This document shows positions 33,485 to 45,443 of a stretch of 64,000 nt of DNA, piece after piece. Numbering within the stretch: the first letter of the stretch is position 1; each line of letters opens with the position of its first letter. The translations under genes were made by a program, and so were the position numbers. The DNA comes from Gonatopus flavifemur (taxonomy: Eukaryota; Arthropoda; Insecta; Hymenoptera; Dryinidae), in assembly GCA_018340375.1 (NCBI GenBank), contig JAFFJZ010000020.1, positions 4,092,001 through 4,156,000 on the forward strand, written 5' to 3'. The notes under the pieces are model-generated. The model did no database searches, was not told the DNA's origin, and saw only the letters and a list, made by a program, of their open reading frames with translations.

Positions 33485-36400
33485 AGCGCACTCTCATACG
33501 CGGATTGACAATAATTAAAAAATGAGTAGTTGATAGATCCGATACAAGCATCGGTATGGGAATGTGTCTCGTTAAAGAAAGGAAACATAAGTTGAATAGC
33601 GAAAGAGTTGGAAGCATCGCCTGGGATTAAGACACACAGTGACGATAAAACTAGTGAATCTATTGTATCCTAGTACACGTACGGCAAAGTAAAAAGTAAA
33701 CCCCTCTTTTTCACAAGGGTTTCAAGCTCTTACATTCTTTCATTTTTTTCTTTTTTTTTTCATTGTTTTCTGGTTCACACTCAAACGCGGTCCATCTATT
33801 TTTCCCTTCGCCTTCGGATCTAGTAGTCGCGCACGGTTCTTTGTATTATTCCACACCGTATTGTCATTATAAGCTGAGGTAGAAGAAAAGCATTCCACCG
33901 TATTGTTGTCACAGAGAGAAAAAAAGTACGTAAGACGTAAAATACGTAAGTCGTAGCGCATTGGCCAATTGTCTCACGCGGATAATAATTCGTGGCAATA
34001 CGAAGGGAGGATGAAAATGTGTTGGTGCAGGAACATCTCTATAAATTCATCTTCTTTCTCCCTATCTCTCTGTTTCACGACGTTAGATCCGTCAGATCGA
34101 ATCCCCGATAATTCACAGTCAATTAAGAATGATAGGAGAAAGTGACGGTCACCGCAAACGAGCATTGTTTCGCATTTCTCATTCGAACAGAGAACATCTC
34201 GAACATCTGAGAATTGCAACGAGTTTTGAATTTTTTGTTTGTTTTGAATGATATTCCAGTACAGCGGAAGAGGCTTTTTGTAAGCTCTGTTGAATAACGC
34301 AATGGCCTACTTTTCATTGATTCAAATCAAGTGAGTGGCATAACACAGTTTCTCTCTTATTGAAGCTTTACGAGTGTTAGAACATGTGATTTATTCAATC
34401 TTCCTCTACTCTCATACACCTGGAGTATGCGAATTTTTGACCAAGTCACGCAAATCTTGCTTGCACGTTCGGCTCGTGAGTAACCTCGGAATATGGAGTA
34501 TATCGCGGTATGGTATTTTCATTGTTGACGATTAATTTTCTTAAATTTTAAATCAGCCTGTGTCGTAAGGGGAAGAATCGATCAAGGCTGGGTCTGCGTG
34601 TCTTGCGAGCTGTGAATAATTGACACACTGGATTACAGTACGTTCTTTGGATAACCAACAATGAAACAAAATAACAATCGTTTCTACATCCCGAAGAGTA
34701 CTTTTAGCCCTGTACGCGTCTTTCATAATAATGCAACATGTCTTGGTATTAACGGTATCAACGGCGTGGCATATACATGGCTTTTTACACATTTGTTCTC
34801 TACATTTGATCCGCTACGTACATACACGAGAATTGAACGACTTTTGAAGAGCATTGACTGGCTCTGCTGCTTGATGTCGTTATTGAATTCTGAAGCGCGT
34901 GCAGCCAGTTAATCAACGGATGAACCGAAACCTAACCAGTCAAACTGGAGGGTGTGTCATTCCTGCTTTCGCTCATCAATTTGTCTGATCGGATGAATCC
35001 AACTCCTCTGAATTCTGGATGATATGTACACGCAAATTCAAAACCCTTATTGTTCTCATTCAAAATTTGAGTACTCCATTAAAGGATAGCAAAAACAATA
35101 CGATTTATTTTTGAAATTTTGCAAATTCACAGAAGAGTGAATTAGATATCTCAGACAAATTCGTTAACGAAGAAACATAAATGTCATGAATATAATGAAT
35201 AAATTAATCAGTTATTCGCTGATTGTAACTCCGACACGACTTTTTTCCTGCGTTATATTTTGTTCTGATCCGAATGAATGGCGTGGATATGTAATTTCGA
35301 ACGAATCCAACGATGTCGAAAAATTGTAAAATGATACGGTGTATTCGATAAAGACTGTAATTGCGTTTCAATTGGCGACACAAATTATTCATGGGCTATG
35401 TAATAACTCGGTATTATTATCAAAGCATTTGTCAAAGCCCACGTAAGTACATAGTTCAATGTGTAAGAGCAATGACATATGATCGATCCTATCAGATTTC
35501 GGTATACTGTCATTAACATGCTGTTTCCATTCGAGTCAATGAATTACTACCTCTCATTCCGTACCTCCTCTCTAACCAACCCTTGGTTCACGATTCATCG
35601 AAACCGCCGTTTTCGTTTCATCAACTTTCGATAAAATATACCTCGTATTTCAAAATTCTCGTATTCCTCGCTTTGATTTTCTCTAAATATATTATTATTA
35701 TTATCCGCATTTTTTTCACATCGATATCATCGAGATAGGAAAATCTGAAGCATTTTTTCTTCCGCGGCGACCAAGTCGGAAGGATGGATGATTTGAAAAC
35801 TTATGAATAATTCACCCCGATATTAATTCCTCACACTCTTTACCTCTTTCCATCTTCCCTTTTCCCCCTCGTGTCTCCATCCAATCATATAAATATAACG
35901 AGCCCAATCGACAGTTGCAAATATTTACGTCGACGTTGACAAATCGATGAACGCTCGAATAACTCGAATTCTTTCTCCCCCTTTCTTAGACGTTGACCGA
36001 TCAGTCGGAGAAAAAAATAAATGGAATTTATGAAAAATCGATAACTTCGTTTATATAATTTTTTATAAAATACTTTTACTCTTTTGATCCAACGATCGTG
36101 ATAATGTTGTATTCGTAAGGAGAAAACAATGGGAGGGAATAATCCTGTTGGATTTCCATGATAAATGTACAATTCATGACTCGACGGTGTTAAAAGTTCA
36201 TCAATTGGATACAAAATACACGATGTTGGAGATGGGAAAAAGTATGTGAAAAGTATTATAATCGCTCTTCGAGTATAACAGAGTGATTGAACCTCCGACT
36301 TCTTTCTGTTCTTTATACACGACAGTATACAGTGATACCATCATCGTCTGTACACTCCAACGATATTTAACTTTCTTTATATACTTACCCGCTTTCTTGT

Positions 36401-36655
36401 GTATCTCGAATCTGTTTGATCAATTCTCAACATTAATGATCCTTGGAACAGCCAATTGACGGGAGAACGGGAAAAGAATATGTGTAGATTTTGATGTTTA
36501 GTTATTTGATGTATTACGTCTTTCAGAAAACAGACTACACGCTAAAAAATACAAAACACCGTTACAAACTAATTTATAGCAAAAGCATTGGTATCTATGT
36601 TTAAAATCGACTTCAAAAATCCAAAAACGGTCCTCAACATCAAAATCTGAACATG
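33485..36655. other. No confirmed feature
   Basis: An 83-codon plus frame from ATG (34661-34912, MKQNNNRFYIPKS...) lies in a moderately GC-richer stretch opposite a 79-codon minus frame. Neither has a known domain. No inverted-repeat elements were seen. Confidence 0.4.
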
Positions 36656-36916
36656 CCCACGTAGAAATTCCGGTACTGAAAAGGTATGGGCCATCAACGG
36701 TTGTCTACCGATTGCGGATCGGTACTTAACCGACGTCATTTTAAGTTCGTGTCGGTACTGATTCGATATTTGAACCAACTGTTATTGACCACTTTTCCAC
36801 CAATGTTGGATTAACAAAGGCACAATTTTAGTACGCAAGCCTTAGCCTCCAACGTTGATTCGGTACCGAACCAATGTGAATAAATATCTCGTGTAGTTTG
36901 AAGAAAGACTTGATTG
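36656..36916. mobile_element. Class 2 element end with CGGTAC words
   Basis: CCCACGTAGAAATTCCGGTA starts at 36656, the same terminus as 36917-37591. ATCAACGGTTG, GATCGGTACTTAACC and TCGGTACTGATTCG follow. No right end is found before the next element, so it is truncated or rearranged. Confidence 0.6.
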
Positions 36917-37591
36917 GCCACGTAGAAATTGACGAATGGTCCAGTACCGGTTTGATACAGGCTGCCAGTTTGCAACCGTTGGCGGTTATCCTATGATCCA
37001 ATAGTAAATTTCACTCTAAATTCCCCCTACACTGTAAAAAATATTCTGAAATTTCCGATATCAGATGTATATCAAAATTTTGAAACTTGTAATTGAAATC
37101 AAGTTCAATCATGAATTCATGAAATTTATTTCAAAATGTGTGAAAATTCATATAAAAATGCATGAAAAATCATAATTCTGTATGAGATATCATAAAATTT
37201 CATCTGAAAAGCCAAAGAAATTTTGAAAATTCAATACAAAATGTATATGTTAATTGCTTCACATACATTTCTATGAAATTTAGGAAGCAATTTTTTACAG
37301 TGTAGTGCAGAAATTTTGATAATGCATTCAAAACCTTCCAAAGGTACAACAGCACAAATAACGGTTGAGTAACAGTCGTCGGTACTTGAATAGCGATCAA
37401 TACTAGTAATATTAGTTCTCAATGTCGGAAAAACACTGATTTCCAGTACTGAATTGATGTTGGTAACCGGTACCGGATCAGAGTTATTTGGCGTTATCAT
37501 TCCGTAGTCCGACGGACACCGGCTGTCAACGGTTGCACGCTGGCAGCCTGTATCGAGCCGGTACTGGCCCATCCGTCAATTTCTACATGGG
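36917..37591. mobile_element. Class 2 element, CCAGTACCGG words, TG duplication
   Basis: Inverted ends of about 65 bp. The left end reads CCACGTAGAAATTGACGAAT, and CCAGTACCGG then ACAGGCTGCCAG follow. The right end mirrors this with GCCGGTACTGGCCC and CAATTTCTACATGGG. TG flanks both sides (36915-36916 and 37592-37593). The interior is built of ACCGGT, CGGTACTTG, CAACGGTTG and contains GGCGTTATCATTCC, a block also seen at 40316 and 44559. A class 1 MITE (37030-37302) sits inside. Confidence 0.88.
37030..37302. mobile_element. Class 1 MITE, TGAAATTTCA words, TA duplication
   Basis: CACTGTAAAAAATATTCTG at the left, GCAATTTTTTACAGTG at the right, TA on both sides. 273 bp. The interior repeats ATGAAATTT, TTTCAAAAT and ATTTCAT in both directions. 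Same termini as 40541-40775 and 52280-54645, different interior word. Confidence 0.9.
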
Positions 37592-38170
37592 TGGCCACGC
37601 TGAAGAACAATTGCGTCCCCAACATGAAGCTGAAATGAGCAACCGTAAAGCTAGTAGCTGATGGTTGTAAATTTTCATTGAACGTTGTTGAAGCTTTTTT
37701 TATCCAAAAAATTGACTGAGCAGTGTTCCACTGAACATTTTAGATGCTTAAATCTTGAATAAAAATTCTGTGTAAGAAGTTATAACAATCGGCTGCTAGT
37801 CGATCTTCATATCCCCAACAGGAATCACTCTGGTCATTCTCTAGACCTCACGAAGCCTTATCAGGCCCTTGCGAGATACTTGCAAGGCCTAGTGAAGCCT
37901 TGTAATAGCCTAGCCCTACTACTGCTCATTAAGAGAATTTGCACTCTATTCAACCTAGGCCCTGAAACAGAACTGATTCCTGTGAGCCTTGCGTTTGTAC
38001 CTTGCAGGTTGAGGCAGTTTGGAAAGTACTTCAAACAGTACGTGAGATTATCGTGATTCGTCAGGCTTATCAACTAAAAACCTTTACGCCAATTTCACCA
38101 CAAATTTGTTCAAAAGCTTACAATGATGTTGAATTTTTATTTGGAGTTGAGACTTCTACAACGATTGGTA
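37592..38170. other. No gene; GCCTTG/CAAGGC words near 37850-38010
   Basis: GAAGCCTTATCAGGCC, TTGCAAGGCCTAG and GAGCCTTGCG recur at 37850-38000, similar in style to the interior of 15877-16145. No terminal repeats found. Confidence 0.35.
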
Positions 38171-38400
38171 CGCTAAGAGCAAAAGTGGCACCCAAATTGT
38201 TGTCAAGCAAAAACAGGACAGGAAGTTTTGAGAGCAAGAATGGAACGTCAAAAGTTCCGAGCGGACGCGATTTGCTCTTTTGTTCCAAATTATAGGTGTA
38301 TCGCTTTTGCTCGGAACTTTTCACGTTCCATTCTTGCTCTCAAAAGTTCCTGTCCTGTTTTTGCTTGACAACAATTTGGGTGCCACTTTTGCTCTTGGCG
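38171..38400. mobile_element. Fold-back MITE with very long near-identical arms, TA duplication
   Basis: A 230-bp element. The arms (38171-38265 and 38308-38400) are about 95 bp and nearly perfect: CGCTAAGAGCAAAAGTGGC pairs with GCCACTTTTGCTCTTGGCG, and TTGTTGTCAAGCAAAAACAG with its complement. TA flanks both sides. Transcribed, it would make a single long hairpin with a loop of about 40 bases. The high arm identity indicates a recent insertion. Confidence 0.93.
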
Positions 38401-39886
38401 TATCAATTCTTCTTTAATTTTTCTCTGAAAATCGAGTTGTTCACGAAAAGTTTGTTTTGGACTGAAAGTGCATAATGAGAGTTCTTATGACTGATCTTGG
38501 AGTGTATGAAAATACTTGCCGCACGCACCGTTTGTATCTTCTCCAAAGGAAGAGCGCAATACTCGTCGACAGAGCCAATACTTTTTGAAAAGGATAATAA
38601 AGTTGGTGCATGTGATAAGTATTATAATTCTGTCCAGATAGAAATGAGCATAGCGATTGATCAGCACCTTTTTTCAAGGTAGTCTTCACTAAAAGATGCC
38701 AATGAGTATTTCTGCTGGAATGGTAACTTGGCATCATTGATTTGATTTGATTGTTCCTTTTCCTGCCCATGAGAAACAAATCAGTATCGACTATCGAGGA
38801 GGGATTAAACCACTCTCGCAAAAAGGTTTCTAGGAAGCGCTACCCCAAGTAGACGGTACTTGGAAATTATACGAATAGCAAGAAAGGAACAGGGAGCTGA
38901 AACATAAGAAATAATACTGTAATTGTGAAGAGTCATTCTATTATCAACGCACGATCGATGGGCGGTTGTTTAGGGTGCCGCGTTTTAGGAACGCTAGCCT
39001 CGAAAGTATTACAATAGGTTCTTTTGTGTGAGTGAAAATAACAGGGACTTCAAGAGACCATGTTTTTGGGATGTTGAAAGGAAATTTTCGCCACAAATTG
39101 TGCAGCTTCCAATTATCCGTCCATTATTTTCTTCTAGGATGCATTTCAGGATCGAGTTTTTGAGAATCTCAGTAAATTCAGAGCGAATCTTGAAATTTTC
39201 CAAAGTTCGAGTGTGATTCAGGCGTGTGCGGTTGCCGATGATGAATGCAACAGGAGTTGGTGAGGATTGTCTGCGACGTGAATTGGTGGATTCGAGCGGA
39301 ATGTCAAGCGGCAGGTCTGCATCTCTTCTACAGAACCAGCCAGCGGGATTGTACCTCGGGGAAATTTGAATCATATTGCAATTGAAAAGAATATAACTGT
39401 GTGTTCCCGGGAGACGCAAGAATGAAAGTGGCTGCATTCATATCACCTCTCTCTCTCTCTCTCTGCCTCTATTTTTCTTTTTTTGCCCAAATGATCGGAA
39501 AGAGACGGGCAGGGGATGGACTTCATTCTATGTTCACCTACCTTGTTGATCAACTTTCTCATGAAGGTTTCTTAATGGACTGAATGGAAAATTAATAATG
39601 AACTGAGAAATGAAATATTGACACTTTTACGGGATGGTTAAAAACCCGACAGATGACCGATCTTTGGAAAACCTATAAAGATTATTAAAGGTCCCGTTCG
39701 GCCTCAAGTTCGAGGAATCTGGGCCAAAATAGGGCTTTGGGTGGCCGAATTTTTAATGGGGAAAATTCCTATCCGGGGTGTTCTCCATTCTGCAGGCATA
39801 AAATTTCAATTGATTTGATAGGTAAGAAAGGTCAAATCATTCCATAGATCCACCCATCTCTCAGTTTGGATGGTGGAGTCCCGCGT
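38401..39886. other. No confirmed feature; several medium open frames
   Basis: Minus frames of 126 codons (38441-38821) and 142 codons (39009-39437) and a 43-codon plus frame (39238-39369) are open, but none resembles a known family. (CT)9 at 39446-39464. 39640-39790 has GGTCCCGTTCGGCC and CCGGGGTGTTCTCC with no partner. Confidence 0.4.
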
Positions 39887-40190
39887 GTGGAAATATTTCA
39901 CTGAAAAGTCCCTACAAAACCATGAATAATCTTTGGAGAACATCGCATTTTCTCTGCAAAACTCTGACAAATCTCAGAATTTTCCATGAAAAATCTAATA
40001 AACTTTGGAACATCCTGTACAGATTTTTGACAGAGGTTGTTCATTTTTCGCAGACAAATAGGAACGAAATGACGCTCCGAAAAAATTCTGACGAACCTTT
40101 GATGAATTATTTACATTTTTCTGACTATTGGAAGAAAAAAAATAAAGAAATGTTGGGACACTTTTTCATATATGATTTTATGGGATTTAA
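39887..40190. repeat. Dispersed repeat, copy 2 (CTCTGAAAA words)
   Basis: The counterpart of 14412-14700. The two copies share blocks in the same order with modest divergence. Confidence 0.8.
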
Positions 40191-40234
40191 AAAATTTTCA
40201 ATAATCAGAAAAATGTCTACAATTTATTAGAGTC

Positions 40235-40540
40235 CCAACCACAAATTTACAAAAGGCGCAGTACTGCACCAGTACTTTTCAAGGCTGGCAAGGTACTGGC
40301 GTTTGTCTGGAATGATAACGTTTTTCTGTATTGGGGATTAAGTACTAATACTATTATGCGCAATCAGTGCAGTGCCTATACTGAATCAGTACCTGGTCGG
40401 CATTAAGCTCTCAGTATAGGTAGTACCTATCTTGATGTCAGTTTCAGGAAAGAAAAGTTTCTATAGGACCATTGTTGGTTTTTACAAACACGAAAGCCTT
40501 GGACTAAGAACAATGGTTGGTAAATGAGCGAACGTCGATG
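40235..40540. mobile_element. CCAGTACTGG-word element, incomplete
   Basis: GCGCAGTACTGCACCAGTAC, GGCAAGGTACTGGCG and GGAATGATAACG are shared with 44438-45443. The left end may be CCCAACCACAAATTT at about 40233, a diverged class 2 terminus. No right end is found. Confidence 0.5.
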
Positions 40541-40775
40541 CACTGTAAAAAATTTCTACTGAAAATTTCCAGTATTTCACTGGAAGTTATTAATATTTCA
40601 CGGAAAAATTCCAGTACATTTACTGGAATATCCCAGCATATTCACTAGGATTTTACTGCAAACATTGGAATTGTACAGTATAAAATCCGTAGAATTTCAG
40701 TGAATGTACTGGAAAATGAATTCATTGAAATTTTCCAATACCAAGGCGCAGTAAATTTCCCATTTTTTCACAGTG
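40541..40775. mobile_element. Class 1 MITE, CTGGAAATTTTCCAG words
   Basis: CACTGTAAAAAATTTCTACT at the left, CCATTTTTTCACAGTG at the right. 235 bp. The interior has at least eight copies of forms of ACTGGAAATTTTCCAGT. The right flank is TA and the left flank is TG, so one side of the duplication has mutated. Confidence 0.87.
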
Positions 40776-41360
40776 TATATATTAAAATATAGATGTACTA
40801 TTCCAGCTATAAATTGCCCTTTCTCGTAATTAGACCATCGGAGGTCCTAACTTGGCCCAAGGCAAGGCTTGAAATGCCAAAGAGTCACACTTCCAGCTTT
40901 GACAGATCTTGATTTCGGATTGGGTCTCAGACTATGTAATTGTTTCAACGATGACTTGCTTGATTGGAATCGGTTCAATATATTTCCGTTTTCACTAAAA
41001 AACTCAGTGTATAATTTAAAACGTGATGAATTCCAGAAGAACGGTAAAGAAACCCCCTCCGGAGAATTGGAAAATTTTTTTCATCGAGTGCAAAATGTGT
41101 ATAGTGATTTCCGAATAGTAGAAATTTTATTTGTCATATTTGTACAACGAATTCGAGTTATTTCATTTACCAAGCGCCGTATTCATATATTCAATACGCC
41201 TATCCGTTTCATTTGAACAAGCTTTTGAAGTTCAAAACACGACTATCGATTCCATCTGTCGAGTTCGTGGTGCGTGTATGAACAAATTTGTCCTTTATCA
41301 ATATCAATTCTTTTCAATTCGTATCGGAATACAGAGAATTTTTCATACTTCATACGCTAT
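40776..41360. other. No confirmed feature
   Basis: A 115-codon plus frame (40869-41216) is not recognisable. Confidence 0.45.
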
Positions 41361-41608
41361 CCCAAGCAGCAACAGAAGTTCGAAGTATATACGGAATAGA
41401 AACGTTCGTACAATGTACGAATGAGATTGTTTTGAATATACTTGGAACGTAGTACATTCAAATTATACGATATTCATTCAATCAACGTTCGATTGACGTA
41501 CCGACGTATATTTGATTGCATACGTTCGATGAATATGCATAACACCTCTGAAACGGTCTCATTCGAATGTTCGAAGAACGTTCATATTATATTCTGGTAC
41601 TGCTTGGG
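41361..41608. mobile_element. Class 2 element, CGAACGTTCG words, AT duplication
   Basis: CCCAAGCAGCAACAGAA at the left, TTCTGGTACTGCTTGGG at the right, AT on both sides. 248 bp. The interior repeats GAAACGTTCGTAC, AACGTTCGATTG, GAATGTTCGAAGAACGTTC and CGACGTATATTT. Confidence 0.85.
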
Positions 41609-42499
41609 ATTACATCATGACGAAATAATATTCATCAGCCATCGGAGCGGTATCGCATGATGAGAAATACGAAACCACGAACAGGAGGCATCGAATGAAT
41701 AAGTATTTGCGCGGGAAACTTTAAAATAAGAAATAGGAATGGAAAAAAATCGATGAACTCTCTTTTTTTCGTGATAATAAGATATTCATCCACGTGAAAT
41801 GGGATCGAGAAGGGAGCATGCATACCGGTATCCAATCGATATCAGCTCATTCATATAGATGCGAACCTCGCTTGTTAATATTAATTCTTCTACCCGACTT
41901 TCTTTTTATGACTTTTGACTATACGGAGCCGTTAATCAAACTTTCTAGGTTAAGACTTCACCCTTGAACTTTGGAACCATCACGGTAATTTTCATACTCG
42001 CTCACAGGGGCTTGAATATACAAGGACTCTACGTACATAATTCACATCCACACTTCACAATCTTCACTTGTTCACATCTTTGTAGTACATGCATGCACTC
42101 TTCTCGGTAGTAGAGTTATTATTATTGTTCTTTCTAACCTATAATTGCTTCCAAACATGCAGAGTTTAAACGAAGTTTATCAACAACAAAAACCTGAAGA
42201 GACATCGTCAAAGGTACATAAAAACGAAAAAGAAACAATCGTTTTGTTTCATACTTATTGTCGTGCATACAATAATGATTACAGTTGTGTACCAGTCGTA
42301 ATCATGAAAACAGTTCCTCTTATATAATGCTAATTAGATATCCTCCCTATTATCGCATCACTTCTTCTTTGGATTGCCAACAACGTTACTGTCATGCATA
42401 TTGCAAGAATTTATGGATTATTTTTTAACTTGAAATGAGAGATTATTTGTTGTTTTCAATATTTATATAAAATTTTACGTAATGCATATTCGCTCTTAA
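41609..42499. other. No feature recognised
   Basis: AT-rich spacer with no repeat partner in the window. Confidence 0.5.
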
Positions 42500-42630
42500 T
42501 TTCCAAAGTAAGATGGAATTAACTGAAATTCAGTCTTTTTCATTGCTTACTTTCAGTTGGAATAGGCGCTCCTTTTGGCTGCATTTTTAAGCTGATATTC
42601 GGGATCACTTTAAGTTTCACTTTTTACTGT
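42500..42630. repeat. Dispersed repeat, copy 3 of 3, inverted
   Basis: The reverse complement aligns with 32735-32890: CACAGTAAAAAGTGAAAC, ATATCAGC, ATGCAGCC, CAACTGAAAGTAAGC and GACTGAATTTCAG. It abuts the TTACGT-word element that follows. Confidence 0.7.
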
Positions 42631-42631
42631 G

Positions 42632-43183
42632 TATGTGAGGAAAAATGTTACATCACAGTTACGTAAATGAAAAGATTTTTTACGTGACCAGTGCATAAGT
42701 GTAACGTGATGGCGATGTCATGTCAATACTAGGAATCATATAATCACCACATAAAATTTCCAATTCTTTCGTGATCACATCCCAGCAAATACTGAACGTA
42801 ACATTGATGTAACTACCACGTACCCAGGTAACAACACAGCATGTTGAAGCGCGTTGCGACTTGGGTCAGCTATGAAACATATAGTAATAGGTTACTTTCG
42901 ATATTCACTAGATATGTACCTGAGAAAAAAGTCTTCTGAACACCCAACTATACAGAAATAGTTTGACATTTCCCAACTTATCCGACACTCCCCTAACTAA
43001 TGCATAACATAAAAATGGCAAGTTATGTTTTCTTAAAGTCACTTGCTTACGTGACTGATACATAACATAGAAGTAACCAATTGCTACGAAATATAAGCAT
43101 AAAATATTATATAATTGTTACATCACATATACGTAACAGAGTTACGTCACTTGTGCTTTCTGTGTTATGTAACATTTACATAT
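42632..43183. mobile_element. TTACGTAAC-word element
   Basis: ATGTGAGGAAAAATGTTACATCACAG-like sequence at the left pairs with CTGTGTTATGTAACATTTAC at the right. The interior is dense in GTTACGTAA, TACGTGAC, AACATAAAAATG and GTAACTACCACG in both orientations. The ends are diverged and the exact limits uncertain. Confidence 0.65.
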
Positions 43184-44437
43184 GGTTTTGTTGAATTTCG
43201 TTCACTCGGTTGTCATTGAAAATTAGGAAAATTCAACTCAATTCAGGGTTGAAAAAGCCAAAATTTTATACAAACACGAGGTTTTTTGGATTTAAACCCG
43301 GTGTTTTGGGTTCAAACCTGGTTTTGTGATATTAAATTTACTTTTTCCAAACTGAAGAAGAAATTTCTGATTTTCAAAGTTATAGGGATCTTTTTATAAC
43401 TATAAGCTTCAATTCTCACTAATGACCAAATTAAGATTATTCGCATACAAAACCGATAGTGCCTTATTGGAGTGAAAAATCTCACTTCTGATCTAAAGCT
43501 GAAGATCTAAAGGTAACGATCAAAGGACAAAGGTCTGTGAAACAATGATAAAGTAATTTATTAAATATTCAGAAGTCAGTGATGAACATTTTTATCGAAG
43601 ATTTGGTCGAGAAAAACCAATTTCTTCTATGCTCCGTGGGCAGGAACGATCATCAATTATTTCGAAGTCTTGCCAAACTGTTCTGCTGCATAAAATACAA
43701 TCCCATATCATATTTTTCAAGTTCTTCTGGTCATCCTGAAAACATTGTTACAAAATTCTACATTGACTTGAAAAAGCATTACATTCGATCGAAAAAGGAA
43801 TCCGGAAAGAGTGAAATTCTTTGGACATCTGCGAGCTGAGTACAATCTGCATAAGTGCTCTTTTGCTCACTTTTGGTATTCTGGGTAAATTCTTTTAGAG
43901 GATCTGGGATTCTTTTCGAATTCTTTTAGAATCCTTGGCGCTATCTGGGTATATAATTGTATTTCTTGAACTGAGCTCGCAATATTAAATCGTTGTTGTG
44001 AAGGGAAAGATCGTTATAATGACTATCTGTTTCGTTATTACAAATATCCGTTTAGTTTTCATAACGATGCATGTACTTCTATATTTTAGATTGTTACAAA
44101 AACTCGACAATATAATTATGAGAATAATGATTTTTTTCCGTGCATTTCCATTTTCCATAGTGCACAGTGATCCTCAAACTATCACCAATCATGAAAGTTT
44201 ATTTGTGAAAAAGAGAGTGCATACACAAAAAATGAGAAAAATAATATGAAAGCATTGAATTGTGGAAAAAACCACGTTTATTTGTTTTTTCAACTCGAAA
44301 TCATTTTTGAGCAAAAAACCAGCTTGGTTTAAACAAAACAACTCTGACCCAATTCAACAGAATTTCGATGAAAGTTCAATAATTGTCCACAAAGTTCAGT
44401 AACTTTGACTAAAATTTGTTGACTTCCATTGAAATTG
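43184..44437. other. No gene; GGTTTAAACC words near 43278 and 44320
   Basis: GGATTTAAACCCGG and GGGTTCAAACCTGG at 43278-43325, and GGTTTAAAC at about 44324. GTTGAATTTCG at 43190 pairs loosely with its complement near 44355. This may be an old element of more than 1 kb, not proven. An 86-codon frame at 43579-43839 is unrecognised. Confidence 0.35.
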
Positions 44438-45443
44438 CCCATGTGGAAATGTACACACAGGCCGCTACTGGCGCAGTACTGTTGCCAGAGGAGCCAGTAC
44501 TGGCAAATCCAACCTTGCCCTTATGGGGCCAGTGGTTTGGACGGTACTGGCAAGGAGTCGGAATGATAACATCATTTTACATAAGGGCCAGTAAAACATT
44601 TACCACCACGTCGGTAGCGATATTTGGTGTGTGCCTACAATGGTGGAACTCTGGCATTGCAACAGAATCAGTTGTTCTACCACACCTGGATGAGAAGTGG
44701 TAGAGGGTCAAAATAATACATCCTATGTAGGAATTCAGATCCGACCCAGTACTGGCACAGTGCTGGTAATTAGAGATCCCCGGAGTTATATTTCAAGTAA
44801 AAAAAAAAAATAAATTGAATTTGAACTATCAAAACTTTGTGAATCTATTTTTCTCATCACCGTTATCTGAGAAAGACGCTTTGGAAGTGTTTTGATGAAA
44901 GTTCACTGGGCAAGGATTGAACCCGGGACCTGCGAGTGAGAAACAGAGTCTCTATCACATCAGTTAATCTCCGAGGTGACAACGGACCACTTAAATTCCC
45001 ATTTATTGCACCAATTCCCTTGAAGTCACGCAATCCCAACTCTGACTCAGTACTGGTGCCGCTTTGGTTTACCATAACAGCCGGATTTCCATAGACATAA
45101 TTTTAACGTAGTTCGACTACCGATTTTGTAGTTAGCCATTGCCCTACCGATCCTGGCCCTTCATTGTCGATTGGATATATTGAATGATCATCCCAACTCT
45201 GGCACAGTACTGGCGCGGCTCCGTTACACTACGATCCGTGTATTTTCCGGCCAGTATTAATTCATTACTGGCCCAACACTGTCTGTCCACGCCAACCAAT
45301 ACCGTCTCAACTCCGTCGAACATGTACAGCCAGTTGAAAAACAGTAATGGGTCTGAACAGGAACAGTTGTTTTTGCTGAAGTCTGGCAAATACAACCTTT
45401 CCAGTACTGGGCGATTTGTCAACTCCGGCAATTTCCACATGGG
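44438..45443. mobile_element. Class 2 element, CCAGTACTGG words, TG duplication
   Basis: CCCATGTGGAAATG at the left, GGCAATTTCCACATGGG at the right, TG on both sides, about 1.0 kb. GGCGCAGTACTG, GCCAGTACTGGCAAA and GGCACAGTACTGGCG recur near both ends. The block GGAATGATAAC is shared with 36917-37591. The centre (about 44790-45030) is different in style and includes the tRNA-like segment. No transposase is encoded. Confidence 0.85.
44908..44986 (-). other. tRNA-like segment inside the 44438-45443 element
   Basis: On the minus strand a T-arm-like GGTCCCGGGTTCAATCC (B box) follows GTGATAGAGACTCTGTTTCT and an A-box-like GATTAACTGATG. The acceptor stem does not pair, so this is a tRNA-derived or tRNA-mimicking segment, not a gene. 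Confidence 0.55.

Noticed and set aside
38441..38821. 126-codon minus frame
   Set aside because: Three overlapping frames are open here and none has family features.
39009..39437. 142-codon minus frame
   Set aside because: Looked at for transposon or host homology; none recognised, and the plus strand offers an equally plausible 43-codon frame.
44796..44810. Poly-A run as the tail of a tRNA-derived SINE
   Set aside because: The tRNA-like segment is on the minus strand, so its tail should read as poly-T on the plus strand; the orientation is wrong.
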